This document shows, piece by piece, positions 26,627 to 38,384 of a stretch of DNA of 64,000 bases. Below the pieces are notes generated by a model that searched no databases, was not told where the DNA came from, and worked only from the letters and a program-made list of their open reading frames with translations. Each line of letters starts with the position of its first letter. Position 1 is the first letter of the stretch. A program made the translations under genes and the position numbers. The stretch covers positions 626,741-690,740 of the forward strand of contig JAQFVV010006335.1 of the NCBI GenBank assembly GCA_028023455.1. Direction: 5' to 3'. Origin of the DNA: Epiperipatus broadwayi. Its lineage: Eukaryota; Onychophora; Udeonychophora; Euonychophora; Peripatidae.

Positions 26627-26686
26627 ATCCAAAATCCCCAGACTAGTTTCTGGATTGTGGCTTTCGTCAGTGGAGAGCTTTGGATC
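26627..26686 (-). ncRNA. Type I hammerhead, family A, minus unit
   Basis: On the minus strand: ATCCAAAGCTCTCCA, core CTGACGA, stem II region AAGCCACAATCCA, GAAA, ACTAGT stem III, C17, then TGGGGATTTTGGAT. Inner stem I (TCTCCA/TGGGGA) pairs at all six positions with one wobble, and outer stem I (ATCCAA/TTGGAT) pairs at six. All core residues C3-A9 and G12-A14 are present; stem II is damaged (GCC can no longer pair with TCC well). Predicted cleavage between 26641 and 26640. Confidence 0.72.
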
Positions 26687-26729
26687 TGACAGCACTGCAC
26701 CGATCCTAAGATCTAGGTGCAGTGCTCTC

Positions 26730-26790
26730 AGATTCAAGGTCCCTCACTGAAGAAGGCCACAAGCCAAAAACTAGTCTGGGGATTTTGGAT
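26730..26790 (+). ncRNA. Family A hammerhead, array unit 1
   Basis: Core CTGAAGA, stem II region AGGCCACAAGCCA, then AAAA (G12 changed to A), ACTAGT, C, TGGGGATTTTGGAT. Stem I inner strand CCCTCA pairs with TGGGGA. The G12 lesion should abolish cleavage. Confidence 0.65.
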
Positions 26791-26856
26791 GAGTACGCAC
26801 TAGATAGGAATTTTATGCACAAGCCTTCTGGCATCCATTGATTACTCAGTGCTCTC

Positions 26857-26917
26857 AGATCCAAGGTTCTTCACTGACGAAGGCCACAAGCCAAAAACTA
26901 GTCTGGGGATTTTGGAT
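26857..26917 (+). ncRNA. Family A hammerhead, array unit 2
   Basis: Core CTGACGA intact, but G12 is A (CCAAAAACTAG), shared with unit 1. Stem I ATCCAA/TTGGAT outer pairs intact. Probably inactive. Confidence 0.65.
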
Positions 26918-26983
26918 GAGTACACACTAGATAGGGATTTTATGCACAAGCCTTCTGGCATCCATTGATTACTCAGTGCTCTC

Positions 26984-27044
26984 AGATCCAAGGTTCTTCA
27001 CTGACAAAATCCACAAGCCAGAAACTAGTCTGGGGATTTTGGAT
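26984..27044 (+). ncRNA. Family A hammerhead, array unit 3
   Basis: GAAACTAGTC is intact, but G8 is A (CTGACAA) and stem II is damaged (AATCCACAAGCCA). Units 1-3 therefore carry different lesions, which fits decay after duplication. Confidence 0.65.
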
Positions 27045-27149
27045 GAGTACACACTAGATAGGGATTTTATGCACAAGCCTTCTGGCATCCATTGATTACT
27101 CTAGTTTGCTGTGTGTGGCAATACATATAGTGAGTTTTGCCTGTTTTAA

Positions 27150-28904
27150 TTGCAATGAGTTAATCGTATATAAGTTTATAGGCATTGGAAAAAAATGAAA
27201 TAAATTTACATTTCTCTATAAAATAGAAAAATGAAAAGGAAATGATATTTTAAAAATTTGAGTGAAAATTGAATAACTAAAAAGATTCAGACGTGGTAGT
27301 TTTGTGTGAAAATATTAAAGTACTAACATTTACTTGAAAAAAAAAAAACAAATTAGCTAAAATGGATATAAAATGAATAGGAATGAGAATACCAGATAAA
27401 TAATATAGAGAGTGGGCTCGGTTAAACTTAAGTTAAAATTAATTGTGAAAAAATAAGACAATTAGTTGATTATGATGTCGTATGATGTTTAAGCAAACAA
27501 ATGAAAAGTCTAGGCGATAGTTCATTCATATAACTAAAATGACATTTACTTTATTCAAGAACAGATTCATAACTTTAGATCTTCAATTTGTCATTTTATT
27601 ACAGTACTAAACTGTGTAGGTTACCATGTAAATTAAAGAGAAGAGAGGAAAATAAGAACTTACAGAAACAAAGTATCACAACTATTCAGTCAGAGAAAAA
27701 AATAATGTGTTTGTAAAATAAATAAATAATAAAAAAAGTAAAGAATTGAATTATTTTTAGAGACAAATAATAATAAGTAAATATAAGACCAAGCTCAGCA
27801 GTATATATAATAAAAATAATAATGGATTAAAAAGTAAAGCCAAAAAAAAGGTATTTTTTATATTACGCGACATTATTATGCATCGAATATATACAAATAC
27901 TGTTTTATTTTGGTTTATACATTTTTTATTTAATTATGTCAGCTTACACACACTTGCATATCAATACAAGCAATGCTGTTTCATGAAAAGTAAGAATTTA
28001 TTTACTTTACTGTTAGGACTTACAAATATTTATTACTGAAAATATAAATTACATTAGAATATATATAATTTATAATTATTTATATTTATAGTATCCTGCC
28101 TATCATTTGTTGAGAAATATAATGTTTAAATTGTCTTCAATAAATTCAAGTATTGCACAAGAAAACATTAATTGTTATAGTATAATTATATATAAATATG
28201 AAGTCCAAAACCACTGTCTTTGTCTTCAATGATTTTAACTAAGAGATTTGCTTACTTATTGTATTTAAAAAGTTTGAAGTTATGAAGGTAGCTATAAGGA
28301 CTCTATTGTGAAAAAAAAAATTCTGTTTTAATCATAGGGAATTTTTGGCATGTTTCTTCAGTAGGTAGATTTTTATCAGTTCATAATTAAATGACTTTCT
28401 TGCTTAGGAACACATAAAATGTTCAAGCATGAGAAAGAACAGAGCTGATAAGCAATTTATGGACTCTGAATACGAAAGTCTGCCTTTCTTATCACAACAA
28501 CATTTCATGCAGGGTACTTTTTTATGATGATTGATTGTAAAATATCGATAAAAAATCCCTTATTAAATTTTAAGCACATCGAAGACACATCAATTACAAA
28601 TTGAAGACCAGAGGCCAGAATTGTCTGAAGTAAAGTGATATACAACTTTGAAGGATTATTGTAATAAACATTGAATAATTATTAATTAGTTAAAAATGAA
28701 AAAATCTTAGCATGTGAGCTTATTTGACATTCAGTGAAATCTTTTATTCATTGAAAAATAGTAGTATGCCATACATGGGGCCATTTCTGTTTCATCGGAA
28801 GTACTTTTTAAAAAGTATGCTTTGGTGATGAATGCTTATTATCAAATCTTATTGAATATTCTGAATTTTTATCATTAAGTATGTTAATTTAATGTTTTAG
28901 TTAT
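27150..28904. other. AT-rich DNA, nothing recognised
   Basis: No ORF, RNA gene or repeat family recognised. Confidence 0.45.
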
Positions 28905-29140
28905 TTAAACAAGGTAAAACTCTCCATACCTGTGCCAACCAGAGTAATCAATGGATGCCAGAAGGTTTGTGCATAAAATCCCTATCTAATGCTTATTCAT
29001 CCAATATCCCCAGACTAGTTTCTGGCTTGTGGACATCGGTGAGGAGCCTTGGATCTGAGAGCACTGCACCTAGATCTTAGGATCTAATGCAACCTTCCAG
29101 CAGTCACCTTTTATCTCTACTTAACTACAAAACTATGAGA
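28905..29140 (-). mobile_element. Hammerhead repeat family A, single copy
   Basis: Minus-strand copy with the same order as at 21.2 kb: GGAAGGTTGCATTAGATCC, CTAGGTGCAGTG, hammerhead, CACAAACCTTCTGGCATCC, and GAGAGTTTTACC at its 3' end. Confidence 0.75.
28999..29055 (-). ncRNA. Decayed family A hammerhead
   Basis: Stem I is excellent: ATCCAA/TTGGAT outer, TCCTCA/TGGGGA inner. GAAACTAGTC is intact. The core reads CCGATGT instead of CTGATGA (U4 and A9 changed) and stem II is lost. Not expected to cleave. Confidence 0.65.
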
Positions 29141-29167
29141 ATGAAATTGAAAACACAATATTTTCAA

Positions 29168-29189
29168 TAACAACAACAACAACAACAAC

Positions 29190-29261
<72 letters not shown>

Positions 29262-29262
29262 A
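29168..29262. repeat. Compound (AAC)n(AAT)n(ATG)n microsatellite
   Basis: About seven AAC, ten AAT and fourteen GAT/ATG units in direct succession. Confidence 0.95.
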
Positions 29263-30198
29263 ATCACTTTTATTTCAGGATTTCTAAAAATAATTTTTAT
29301 AAGTATTTATTCAAAATAAATAAACCATTAACTTTCAAATTTTCAGATATGTATTTCAATTAATGTTAAATTGATTTTAAATAAATAATTTATTATGTAA
29401 TATACATTTAAGTAAATTAAACCAATTAATTTTATTATATGCAAATATGTAAGCACCAACACACATGCACACAAAACAAAATATGTGAACTGTTTGTTCT
29501 ATGCCTCATTTGTTGGATTTACTAATAACAATAAAATATGAACATACATATTTCCTTTACACAAATATTAAAAACAATCAAAACGATCTGCTTGGAAACT
29601 ATTCAAAATGTTTTTTTTATAAAATTATAAATTTCTCCTAAATGTTAGAATGAGAGACAATTTAAAAATGATAATGATTATATTCTATACTATATAAATA
29701 ATGACAGTGGTGAATGTATTTGCTTAACTCTAAAAATTAAAGCCAATAAAATTTTTATAGATTTAAAATTATAGTAATCCATTTATAGTGATATTGTAAT
29801 GTTACAATGAATTCATGCCAAAAATATTGTGCCCATGCACTTCAGTAAATGATGTGTATTCTATTGCAATTGAAGCTATGATATTTGAAATAAATTAAAA
29901 AAAATTATAATGGTTTTACTATATTAATTTCTGTTGTTAGTTAAAATATGACCAATGATAAGAGTGAATTGATGGATGTAATTAGCATGGTAATAAAGTA
30001 TTTTAAAAATAAAAGTTGATGCAGAGATCACCAAATATCATATAGTTTGTCTAAATGATATATTTCTGGTTTACTAATTAATTTGTATTATCATTGTAAA
30101 AGTCATTCCGAATACATTTTCTTTCTGTCTTTGTTTTTTGTTTGGAGTTAAAATAGCAATATTCATTTAAAAGTGGCTGTTAATAATAAGATTTATTC
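29263..30198. other. AT-rich DNA, nothing recognised
   Basis: No supported feature. Confidence 0.45.
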
Positions 30199-30482
30199 AA
30201 AGGCAAAACTCTCCATATAGTAGTGCCACCCTGTGTCAAACAGAGTAATTAATGAATGCCAGAAGGCTTGTGCATAAAATCCCTATCTAGTGCCTACTCA
30301 TCCAATATTCCCAGACTAGTTTCTGGCTTGTGGCCATCATCAGTGAGGAGCCTTGGATCTGAGAGCACTGCACCTAGATCTTAGGCACAGGGTGGCACTA
30401 CTGTATGGAGAGTTTTGCCTTTGTTTACAATAATTATGTGCTAGTATAGAGATGGTGATCATGTGATGTTTAGTGGTTTAAT
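30199..30482 (-). mobile_element. Family A copy with fold-back termini
   Basis: The outer ends are near-perfect inverted repeats of about 37 bp (AAAGGCAAAACTCTCCATA / TATGGAGAGTTTTGCCTTT and GTGCCACCCTGTG / CACAGGGTGGCAC). Between them lies one minus-strand unit with hammerhead. After the right end comes plus-strand 3' flank (GATGGTGATCATGTGATG). The structure looks like a snap-back or template-switch product rather than a transposase MITE. Confidence 0.75.
30300..30358 (-). ncRNA. Type I hammerhead, family A, core and stem II intact
   Basis: On the minus strand: ATCCAAGGCTCCTCA, CTGATGA, stem II TGGC-CACAA-GCCA (four pairs, no extra base), GAAA, ACTAGT, C17, TGGGAATATTGGAT. Every universally conserved core residue is present and the cleavage triplet is GTC. 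Inner stem I has one mismatch (A against C) in six; outer stem I has six pairs. The GGC/TAT internal loop in stem I sits where natural hammerheads make the stem I-stem II tertiary contact. Predicted cleavage between 30314 and 30313. This copy is a prime test of activity. Confidence 0.8.
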
Positions 30483-32540
30483 AAGGTTTATTATTCAAAT
30501 TTAAAATTTTAACATTAGCATTAGATTAGAAAAGTATAATACCTCATTTGTCTCTAGAAAAGCATGTATATTTTTGCAACTATACTGTACTTTTGTTTTA
30601 TCATTACTCATATATCAACTCTAAGTATCATGATGTTTCTACTTATTGCCTGCCAATAATTCTCTAATAATTTAACAAACAATGATTACATAATTAGATA
30701 TTTCTCTATATCTGCATTATTCAACTGTAATCAATGGATTTGCAACATTCCATAAAAAATTGACTTAACTACAAAAAATACCTTAATTATACATGTCTAT
30801 GTTTATTTATTAATTATTTTATGCTTAATATGTTAAACTATGGGCCCAGCTATATTAATATAAATGAATATAATACTTATGTATACAATGCTGAACTGTG
30901 AAAATTATCTGCCAGTTTACCAATATATAAAACGTATTGTCTGAAACTATTTTATTTATGAAGTAGGTATTGTAATTTAGTTACTATTTTATTTAAAATT
31001 AAAAAAATACTGGATATATTATTATATTAGTTGCCTTATTATAGATATTATTTTATATACATGCTTTAAAATTATTACTTTGTTTAAAAACAAACCAAAA
31101 AAATATGAATAAATCTGGTAAATTAATAATAATAAAGAATGTAATTTATATTTTGCAATTTTTATTTTAAAAATTGAAATAAATTAGTATGAAAATTCTT
31201 TAATAAACTTATTGATAAAATAACATTTTTAATTGGTCAATAATTTGACGTTTTTTTGTTCTATTTGTGAAGGTTAATCACTACTGTATAAAATCTATAT
31301 TTTATACTAAAACATAATAATTATGTTGGAAATTGGTTTCTTTTTAATTTTATTTTATAAATAAATAGGATGCTAAAAATCACATTGACATTTGAAAATA
31401 TTTAAAATCTAAGTTATAAATAAAACAATCTACTATACATCTTATTAACCAAGTTAGTGTAAATATTTTTCCATAAAATGAACAAAATGATTTTTTAAAT
31501 ATTTTTTTAATGTGAACAAACAAAATAGTTTTATAATATATGTATTGAATACTGCTTTAAAATTGATATTTTTATATAATAATTACAAATTGAAAAGATG
31601 TTAACACCATGTTATTTCTGATGGATAATGGTATAATAGATGCTTTTGTTTTTTTACTATATTAAGATAAAGTTTATCAACCTTTATTTTTAAAATACAA
31701 AATAAATGAATAAATTAAGAGAATACATGTGTATTTATTTTTGTTTTAAATAATAATTAATCAGTTAGTGTGTAAACATAATCAAAAAAGTTTTATAAAC
31801 AAGCAAACAATCATATTTTTTATACCAATATATTTGCATGAGAACTTGACCAGAAGGAAGTAAATACACAAAAGGCATATTTAATGTGTCAAATAACATG
31901 GTATCCTTTAGATCTAAAGTGATTTATCTTCAGCAATGAGCCAATTGTCTGCAATATACTGATCTCTTTAGATTTTTTGTCATTTGAAACAGCTATAAAA
32001 ACACTATGGAAAAATTATATTATAAAAAATATAGTTTATTATTATGTATGATAATGTTAGTAAAGCATTTTAAACTGTGGAACAATGATACACTTTAGAA
32101 ATAAATAAGGTTTCATAATGATGGGAACAGGTAGATTAATAACTGCAGTTAACAGAGATGTGAACACAAAAACTAAAGATTTCTGTACAAATTCTTGGCT
32201 AAGTAAATAAATTTAAAGTATTATTCTTTTAGCCTCAAACTTTTATACCTGAACATTGCAAATCTTTTTGAGCAAATAAGCTCTCAATCATTTTAAACAT
32301 GTTTTGTATTAATGAAATATAATAAAAATATGTAAAAATGATGGGATACATTAAAGGCATTTTAAATCCAAAATGTAGTTTTATCACTAATAGATATTAA
32401 AAAGGAACATTTATTCAGTATGATGCATTAGGTAATCTTTTACGAAAAATAACAATTCAAAAAGACAAACAAACACTTTAAGAAATTAATTGTAACTACT
32501 ATTCAATAAAATAGAAAAAATTTACTTGAAAATATTTTAT
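30483..32540. other. AT-rich DNA, nothing recognised
   Basis: No supported feature; any 5' part of the PLE at 32541 is not recognisable here. Confidence 0.45.
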
Positions 32541-33402
32541 TTGAAGATGATTTAATTACAAGAAAATGTAATGAAACATTATTAATATCAGTTGACAGAA
32601 AATCCACCCATACAAACAGATATTTTAATTTTAATTCTCATCATCATCCTGCCCAAAATTCTTCTGAAGAAAATAATCGTTTGACTAGAGCTTATAATTT
32701 ATCTGATAAAGAACATCTTGCTCAAGAAATAGAACTTACAAAAATATTCTACTTTCTAATGATTATAATAAAAACATCATATGTAAGGCTTTACATAGCA
32801 TTGATACAAAAAGAAAAAAAAGAGATAGAATTGACAATCCATATTTTAATAGAGTAATTTTACCTTATATTAAAAGGGTTACTGATAAAATCAGTAGAAG
32901 ATTATTCTGTTTTAGTACAAAGACTACTTTTTCTACTGGCAAAAAAAATTGGTGATTTTTATATAAACCTAAAGACAGGAATATTTTTGGAACACCAAGG
33001 CATTTATAAAATTTCATGTTTATAGTGCTCAAGAAGCAATGTTACAGCAGTCTAATAGATGAATAAATGTCAGAATTAAAAAACATAGAAATGCTTTCAA
33101 TCAAAAAATTAATACATCAGTTTTTACTTCCCATTTTTTTAGAAATTGGTCACAAAACTGACTTTAACAATGCAAAAATGTTTGCTAATTTGTAGAGATA
33201 TGATTTGAGAACCATGAGAGAGAGAGTCAATTGAATTATTAAAAAGTTATATTGGTTTAAATAGGGCTGATGAAGCACAACATATTCCAGCCATATGGAA
33301 ACCTTTTATTTTATCTATGTCTTCTAATATTGACTTTAACTTATTGGGTTGTAAAACTGAGAGAAATATACATTTTTATAAACTTTGTATTCTGAATAGT
33401 AA
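32541..33402 (+). pseudogene. Penelope-like element, RT C-half to GIY-YIG endonuclease (decayed)
   Basis: The open stretch 32541-32835 reads FEDDLITRKCNETL, SVDRKSTHTNRYFNF, SHHHPAQ and RAYNLSDKEHL, the PLE signature in which the first block is normally FLDxLI and the second VYRKPTHTNRYxNFxS. After a frameshift, PYFNRVILPYIKRVTDKISR (32839-32898) and STGKK match the PLE linker. GIYKISC at 32999 is the first half of the GIY-YIG motif; the YIG half is eroded. INVRIKKHRNAF, DFNNAKMFANL and YDLRTMRE complete the endonuclease. At least three frameshifts and several stops. The RT palm is missing, so the copy is 5'-truncated. Confidence 0.85.
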
Positions 33403-34607
33403 ACTTTTCAATCTGATTCTCATGACTCATCTCACACTCAGTCACATTACAGTTTGAAATTGAACAAATTTTTTTTCAAGAGTTTACCTTGACAATGGCA
33501 GATACTAGTTCGTAAAAATATCAGAATATAATAAAAAATAACACATGGTTTTATCCAAAAAGTTATTTATCTACATTATACAACCATGAAAACATTAAAT
33601 ATCTATATATTCAAGCAGTTTCTGAGTCCACTATGGTAGGAAATAAAAAACTACATGGAATGAAACTATTTTTTCTTTGATGTATATAAACATAAATACT
33701 TTTATTGTATATCTATAATTTATCTTTGTTGAATTATTTTAATGAATATGTTGATTTTTTTATCCTGGAAATAAATCTAACTTTCTCATGCTAGTGTAAA
33801 GATTCTCTGTAGTCATGTCCTTATTTGTACATCTATTTTTTCCCATTGTTACTTATATAACCCTTTTTTGTGCTTTAAATTGCTTTGAAATATAAATATA
33901 TTTGTGTAGACAATAAATTTCAAATAATATGAACATATTTAGTATAAGTACTTTGCAAAAACAAAATAAGCTATTGTCTTTTATTTATTTTTAAAACAAA
34001 TCCAATATTAGAGGACTCACTAAGTCTGTATGCTATTAACAAAATAATAAAGTTTTTTATATTTTAAAAAAAAAAAAAAACATGCTGCCATCATGTCATA
34101 GCCATCATTGATTACAATGTACTAAACAAAAAAAATAGTTAAATGTCAGTGGATGGTGAAATATTTTACCTGTCAAGGTGTATCTATGCATCATATTCAT
34201 GGCATATAAAAATGTGCCAACACCAATACATTATTCTTAATTTATAGATACTGCTTGTCCATTACCAATCCCTCAAATACCTTGGTTTAAGTGCTTTATT
34301 CTATGTGTACTCTTTCCCTAATTCAATTATGTTTATAAAATAAATTGGAATAAAATACATGAAAAACATTCTGAATATAGGTTTTAAATATTTATAAAAA
34401 TATAAAATAAAATTATTTATTGTCGATTTATTATTGCCATAATTTTCATTGACATTGATGCCTATAATTTCCACTCTTGAAAAGATCCATGCTGGTTTAT
34501 TAGGGTGACTTATGTTCAAATTGGATTTTTTCCCCAAATTCTGTTTACCTATGTTAATAGAAGTTTGATTTTTTGACATTATCTTATGACAAACTTTGCT
34601 TTATGTT

Positions 34608-34610
<3 letters not shown>
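33403..34610. other. AT-rich DNA, nothing recognised
   Basis: The start of this stretch may include the PLE 3' tail. The minus ORF at 34301-34579 (92 codons) has no recognised domain and low-complexity N-rich composition. Confidence 0.4.
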
Positions 34611-34646
<36 letters not shown>

Positions 34647-34652
34647 CATATA

Positions 34653-34690
<38 letters not shown>
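34611..34690. repeat. Two (TA)n tracts
   Basis: TA runs at 34611-34643 and 34658-34690, flanking GAACATATAGGTT; AACCTAT follows the second tract, so the locus can form a long hairpin. The 72-codon ORF across it is an artefact. Confidence 0.95.
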
Positions 34691-34696
<6 letters not shown>

Positions 34697-34939
34697 CCTA
34701 TAACAATATATAACCCTTTCATATCTGTGTGCAATATAGAATTGCATAATTATGGATGTTTTTTTAATTTAGCCATATCAGAACATTTATCATTTCAGGA
34801 TTGAATGATTAATTTTTTTTATATGTACTTAATAATATCCACTCCCTACACATTCTGGATATATATATAAATTGTGACTCTTAACATACAAATGATCTCT
34901 ATATAATGGCCCAGATCACAGTCTCTCACATATCTTTCT

Positions 34940-35045
34940 AACATGTTTAGTATATGTGTTCAAGTGTATCAGTATTATGAGATAGAATGGAGAGTGGTGG
35001 GTCATGTGAAAATCTGTACTCATACACCCTATATATTAAATTCTT
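34940..35045 (+). repeat. Fragment of repeat family B, 3' part
   Basis: TGTGTTCAAGTGTATCAGTATTATGAGATAG...GTGGTGGGTCATGTGAAAATCTGT matches the region downstream of the family B ribozyme at 43.1 and (inverted) 60.5 kb. The ribozyme itself is absent. Confidence 0.65.
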
Positions 35046-36589
35046 ATGTTTTAATATACAAATAATCAACTTAATCCACTAGTAACTTTGAAATGATCCA
35101 CTCTAGATAAATACGTCTAATGATTATAATTAATCATTTATTAAACTAGATATTATCCTTAATTCAGATATAAACGTTGAACTTCCATTAAATGTTAAAA
35201 TGTCTGTGTTTTAATTAAACACACTCAGATATCTTTGGGGTCATTTGCCTTTTAAAGGCTTTTTATTCATATATTTCAAAAATCAGTGATGGAATGAAGA
35301 TTATTAGGTTCATCTATAAAGGATATTCCATTGTGTATATGTTTAACTAAAAACAAATATATTAATTTTTAACTAAGGTTTAAAGTTATATCTATGAGCT
35401 GGGAATAATTTGTGAAATAATAAATGATTAATGATAGTCATTAATGTCTTTACCTAGAGTTGGACATGTTGAAATTGAGGATAGATTAAGTTTGACACTT
35501 GTAAATCAAAATGTGATAATGATATTCTAAAAATTTAGATTTCGTAAGTACTAAAATATATGCTCATAGCTTTTATTACTATGAGAAAAAGTTTTTTATA
35601 TATGTCATATTAGTTGTTTATATGTACACAATTTTTCTTTTTTCAAAATGCAGTAGCAAGAAGATCTTATTATCAGACATTTAACAAATTAAAGTGTCAG
35701 CTTCTTCTAAATATAACAACATATTGTCATCATTTATGATACGTTTAACCATTACTTGCAATTTTCTTTTTCTTTTTTAAAATTCGACATTAGTATGTAT
35801 CAAAAATTAACATTTATCTTTATTACAATCTAAAAAAAGGATACAACACATGTAAGACATTATGTATATAATTTAATTTGTATTATAAAATACTTATTGC
35901 TTATTTTTATATTTATAAAATTATTAGAAATATTTGAATTACGTACTAGTTATACTAAAATCGCACTTTCATAAAAATATATATAGTATTAAAACAAGTT
36001 AAATAAATATCTGTGGGACTTGAGAAAGCCACTCTTTTTAGTATCTAAAATGCAGTAGTCTCATACCCATTAAGATGAATAAAATAGAGATTTGTTATAT
36101 TCTTCACAGATATTTTTCTTTTTTGTTGGTATGGCAACTGTCAGCAAGTTAGATATCTTATCTAATCAATGATAGAAGGATTTTACTTTGACAAGTCATA
36201 CTGTACTGATCTTCTTTTCTGAATCTTTATTATTTTAAAATTTCTATTTTCTAAGAAAGCTAAATAGTTGTAAATGCTAAGGAATTAAAAACTTTTAAAC
36301 TTTGTGCTTATATATATGCTTCAAATTTGCTGACAATTACTTATTTAAAAATTTATATAATAATTTCTTTATAATATAATTATTCAACTAAGTCAATTGT
36401 ACATACTGATATTAATTTACCAAATATCATTCTCTATAGAAATAACATATAATTCTGTGTATATTTTATTTTTAAGTGCTCTATAATATTTAAAAATATA
36501 ATGGCAAGATTACAACACAAACGACAAAAGAGCCAATAAAGAGATAATCAAAAATTTCAAATTCTGATATCTGAAACCAAATTATGTTG
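35046..36589. other. AT-rich DNA, nothing recognised
   Basis: No supported feature before the LINE fragment. Confidence 0.45.
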
Positions 36590-36896
36590 ATTTTCTTATC
36601 AAATGCGATTTAGAGCCCTACATATTAATTTTTTTTATCACAAACAATGGGACATACTAACACGATCTAATTTATTCCCTTTGTTATAATTCTAAAGAAA
36701 CAATTCATCATTTTCTTCTCCAGTGCTCTGCTTTTTATTCCTATAAAAATATAATTGAGTCTATTAGTAAATTGCTAATTTACTCTATTGGCAACAAACC
36801 CTTCCTTTCAATTAGGATTATCAGTTCTCTTATGTTTACCCTTTGGCTCCTAAGGTGTCATTTTTGCTTCAATGTTATATCCATGAAAATGCAATC
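36590..36896 (+). pseudogene. LINE ORF2 C-terminal fragment
   Basis: ALHINFFYHKQWDILTR, then after one frameshift LCYNSKETIHHFLLQCSAF, followed by an open frame to 36894. The pattern C..C/N..ETI.HFL..C is the cysteine/histidine motif after the RT domain in many non-LTR retrotransposons. The clade cannot be assigned from this piece. No RT motif is readable upstream. Confidence 0.65.
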
Positions 36897-37734
36897 ACTT
36901 TTATAAAATTTCGAAAATTAGAAAGCATAGGGTGCTTGTTTCTCCAGACATTTTTGATGCTACATGAAATTTCTTTTCCAACCTCATTATAAATAGGTAG
37001 TTCATTCCACCATTTTTTGTTTTCTATTTTCAGATGTCTTTGTTATGTATTTACAAAATGTACCTTCTATAATTTATACACAACTACATTTGTCTATTAT
37101 TTTTAATAATATATTTTATAATATCTAGTTGAATTGCAAATTATATTTTGCAAGTTTGTATAAAATTTTCATTTAATAAAAAAATTTGCATAAATGAAAA
37201 GAGCACATCTTCATTAGATCAGGCATGTGGAAGCAATTGAAAAGTTTCAGGCTTCTTAAAAATTGTATGACTTTTACACTTTTTATGGGAGTCAAAGTTA
37301 TATTTATTTTATAAAAAATGATTTAAACATTACTATCAAATGATGCAATATTGAATACTCTAATTGTGAGAATATAAATAAGAATAGAATGCAAGAGAAA
37401 AATGCAATTTAGAGTAGATGTTGAAGATTTTAAGAATAAAAGATTTGTTGCAGAAATAATTTTAATAAGAATTATAATACATCTCATAAACAAATTAAAA
37501 AACCCAAAACCAACATGGATTAGAAGTATGTGACAATATTTATAGTTTAGAATTGATTGCATAGTTATAAAAAAACTCATCTTTAATATTTTACTTGATA
37601 TTTTTCTGCTAATAGAAAGATGACAACTCATGTATGGATGCAGCTAATGATGGTAAGGTATGAATTTTTACAGTGTGAGGTTTTAAATCCTGAAATTAAT
37701 GGATGTTAAAAATAACCATATTGGCTATCTTTGG
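36897..37734. other. AT-rich DNA, possibly LINE 3' end
   Basis: The minus ORF at 37323-37631 (102 codons) is the longest in the window besides tandem-repeat ORFs, but is hydrophobic and matches nothing I know; probably chance. Confidence 0.35.
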
Positions 37735-37890
37735 GCAGGTTTGGCTCTGAGAGATATGTACCTAGATCGTTGCATATTATGCATTCCTCCAGCATCTATC
37801 TTTTACTTATTTAGTCATCTATGAATAATAGCCTGTGCAAGAATAAGAAATGGTGGTCATGTAATGTTTTACAGATTTATGTTGTATGAG
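37735..37890. repeat. Degenerate family A flank fragment
   Basis: GGCTCTGAGAGATATGTACCTAGATC...TTCCTCCAGCATCTATCTTTTACTT resembles the minus-strand 5' flank of family A at 29.05-29.12 kb, and AAATGGTGGTCATGTAATGTTTTA resembles its 3' flank. The hammerhead is not present. Confidence 0.5.
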
Positions 37891-37978
37891 GCTGTAAATA
37901 TATAGATTAAAATGTAATTTAAGTCTGAGACATTTGGAAAATATGTTTATATTCAATATCCATAAAGTCTGAATCATT

Positions 37979-37979
<1 letters not shown>

Positions 37980-38013
<34 letters not shown>
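37980..38013. repeat. (TA)n microsatellite
   Basis: About 16 TA units. Confidence 0.95.
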
Positions 38014-38017
<4 letters not shown>

Positions 38018-38384
38018 TTTAAATTTATTCTCATGTATTTCAATAGGTATTTAGAATGCTAAGAGTTTAACAGCAAAGAGTATCAGAAATTGCATAGATT
38101 ATTTTTCATTAACTTTAAGTAAGTTAGTCATTTAATTTCAAAGTTGTATTGAGAAAAATTACACTTCTGCATCGCATTAAGAGTTTAATACTTAGATTTT
38201 TAAATTGAAAATTAGCTAAAACATAAGTCTATTTTTTATGCCAGTGCAATTATTTTGGTGAAGTACAGTAATTGAATATTTTAAAAATCAAGTATTATTA
38301 TTTAAACATAAAATATCAAAAACAATCTTATTAAGTATTATAATATATGAAATTTTTTTACAGTACAGACTTTTTTCATACCTG

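Larger units (their letters stand above)
26721..27101 (+). repeat. 127-bp x3 tandem ribozyme array
   Basis: AGTGCTCTCAGAT starts at 26721, 26848 and 26975. The predicted GTC cleavage sites end at 26776, 26903 and 27030, each 127 bp apart, so self-cleavage of a transcript would release 127-nt monomers. Units 2 and 3 are about 95% identical. Confidence 0.88.
26480..27149. mobile_element. Family A head-to-head array: 1 minus + 3 plus ribozyme units
   Basis: A minus-strand unit (26521-26720) faces three plus-strand tandem units. The ends are inverted (ATTAAAACAGGCAAAACTCA / TGAGTTTTGCCTGTTTTAAT) at 26522-26541 and 27130-27149. The centre AGCACTGCAC...GTGCAGTGCT joins the two orientations. The plus part repeats with a period of exactly 127 bp. 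Each unit contains one hammerhead. The tandem monomer arrangement is typical of retrozyme loci; the palindrome could come from template switching or fold-back. Confidence 0.8.

Noticed and set aside
26721-27101. CRISPR-like array
   Set aside because: Repeats are 127 bp without unique spacers in eukaryotic DNA; a tandem ribozyme array explains the spacing.
26521-27149. Transposase-type MITE with terminal inverted repeats
   Set aside because: The inverted ends are the family's own 3' flank in two orientations, also seen un-inverted at 21.2 kb, so head-to-head units explain them better.
33267-33302. CTGATGA ... GGAAACC in the PLE 3' coding end, resembling another hammerhead
   Set aside because: No consistent stem I around it and no NUH site in register; the bases also encode the conserved PLE C-terminus (ADEAQHIPAIWKP), which explains them.
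37323-37631. 102-codon minus ORF
   Set aside because: Hydrophobic, low-complexity translation without a recognisable family or a second species match I could cite; chance length in this composition is plausible.
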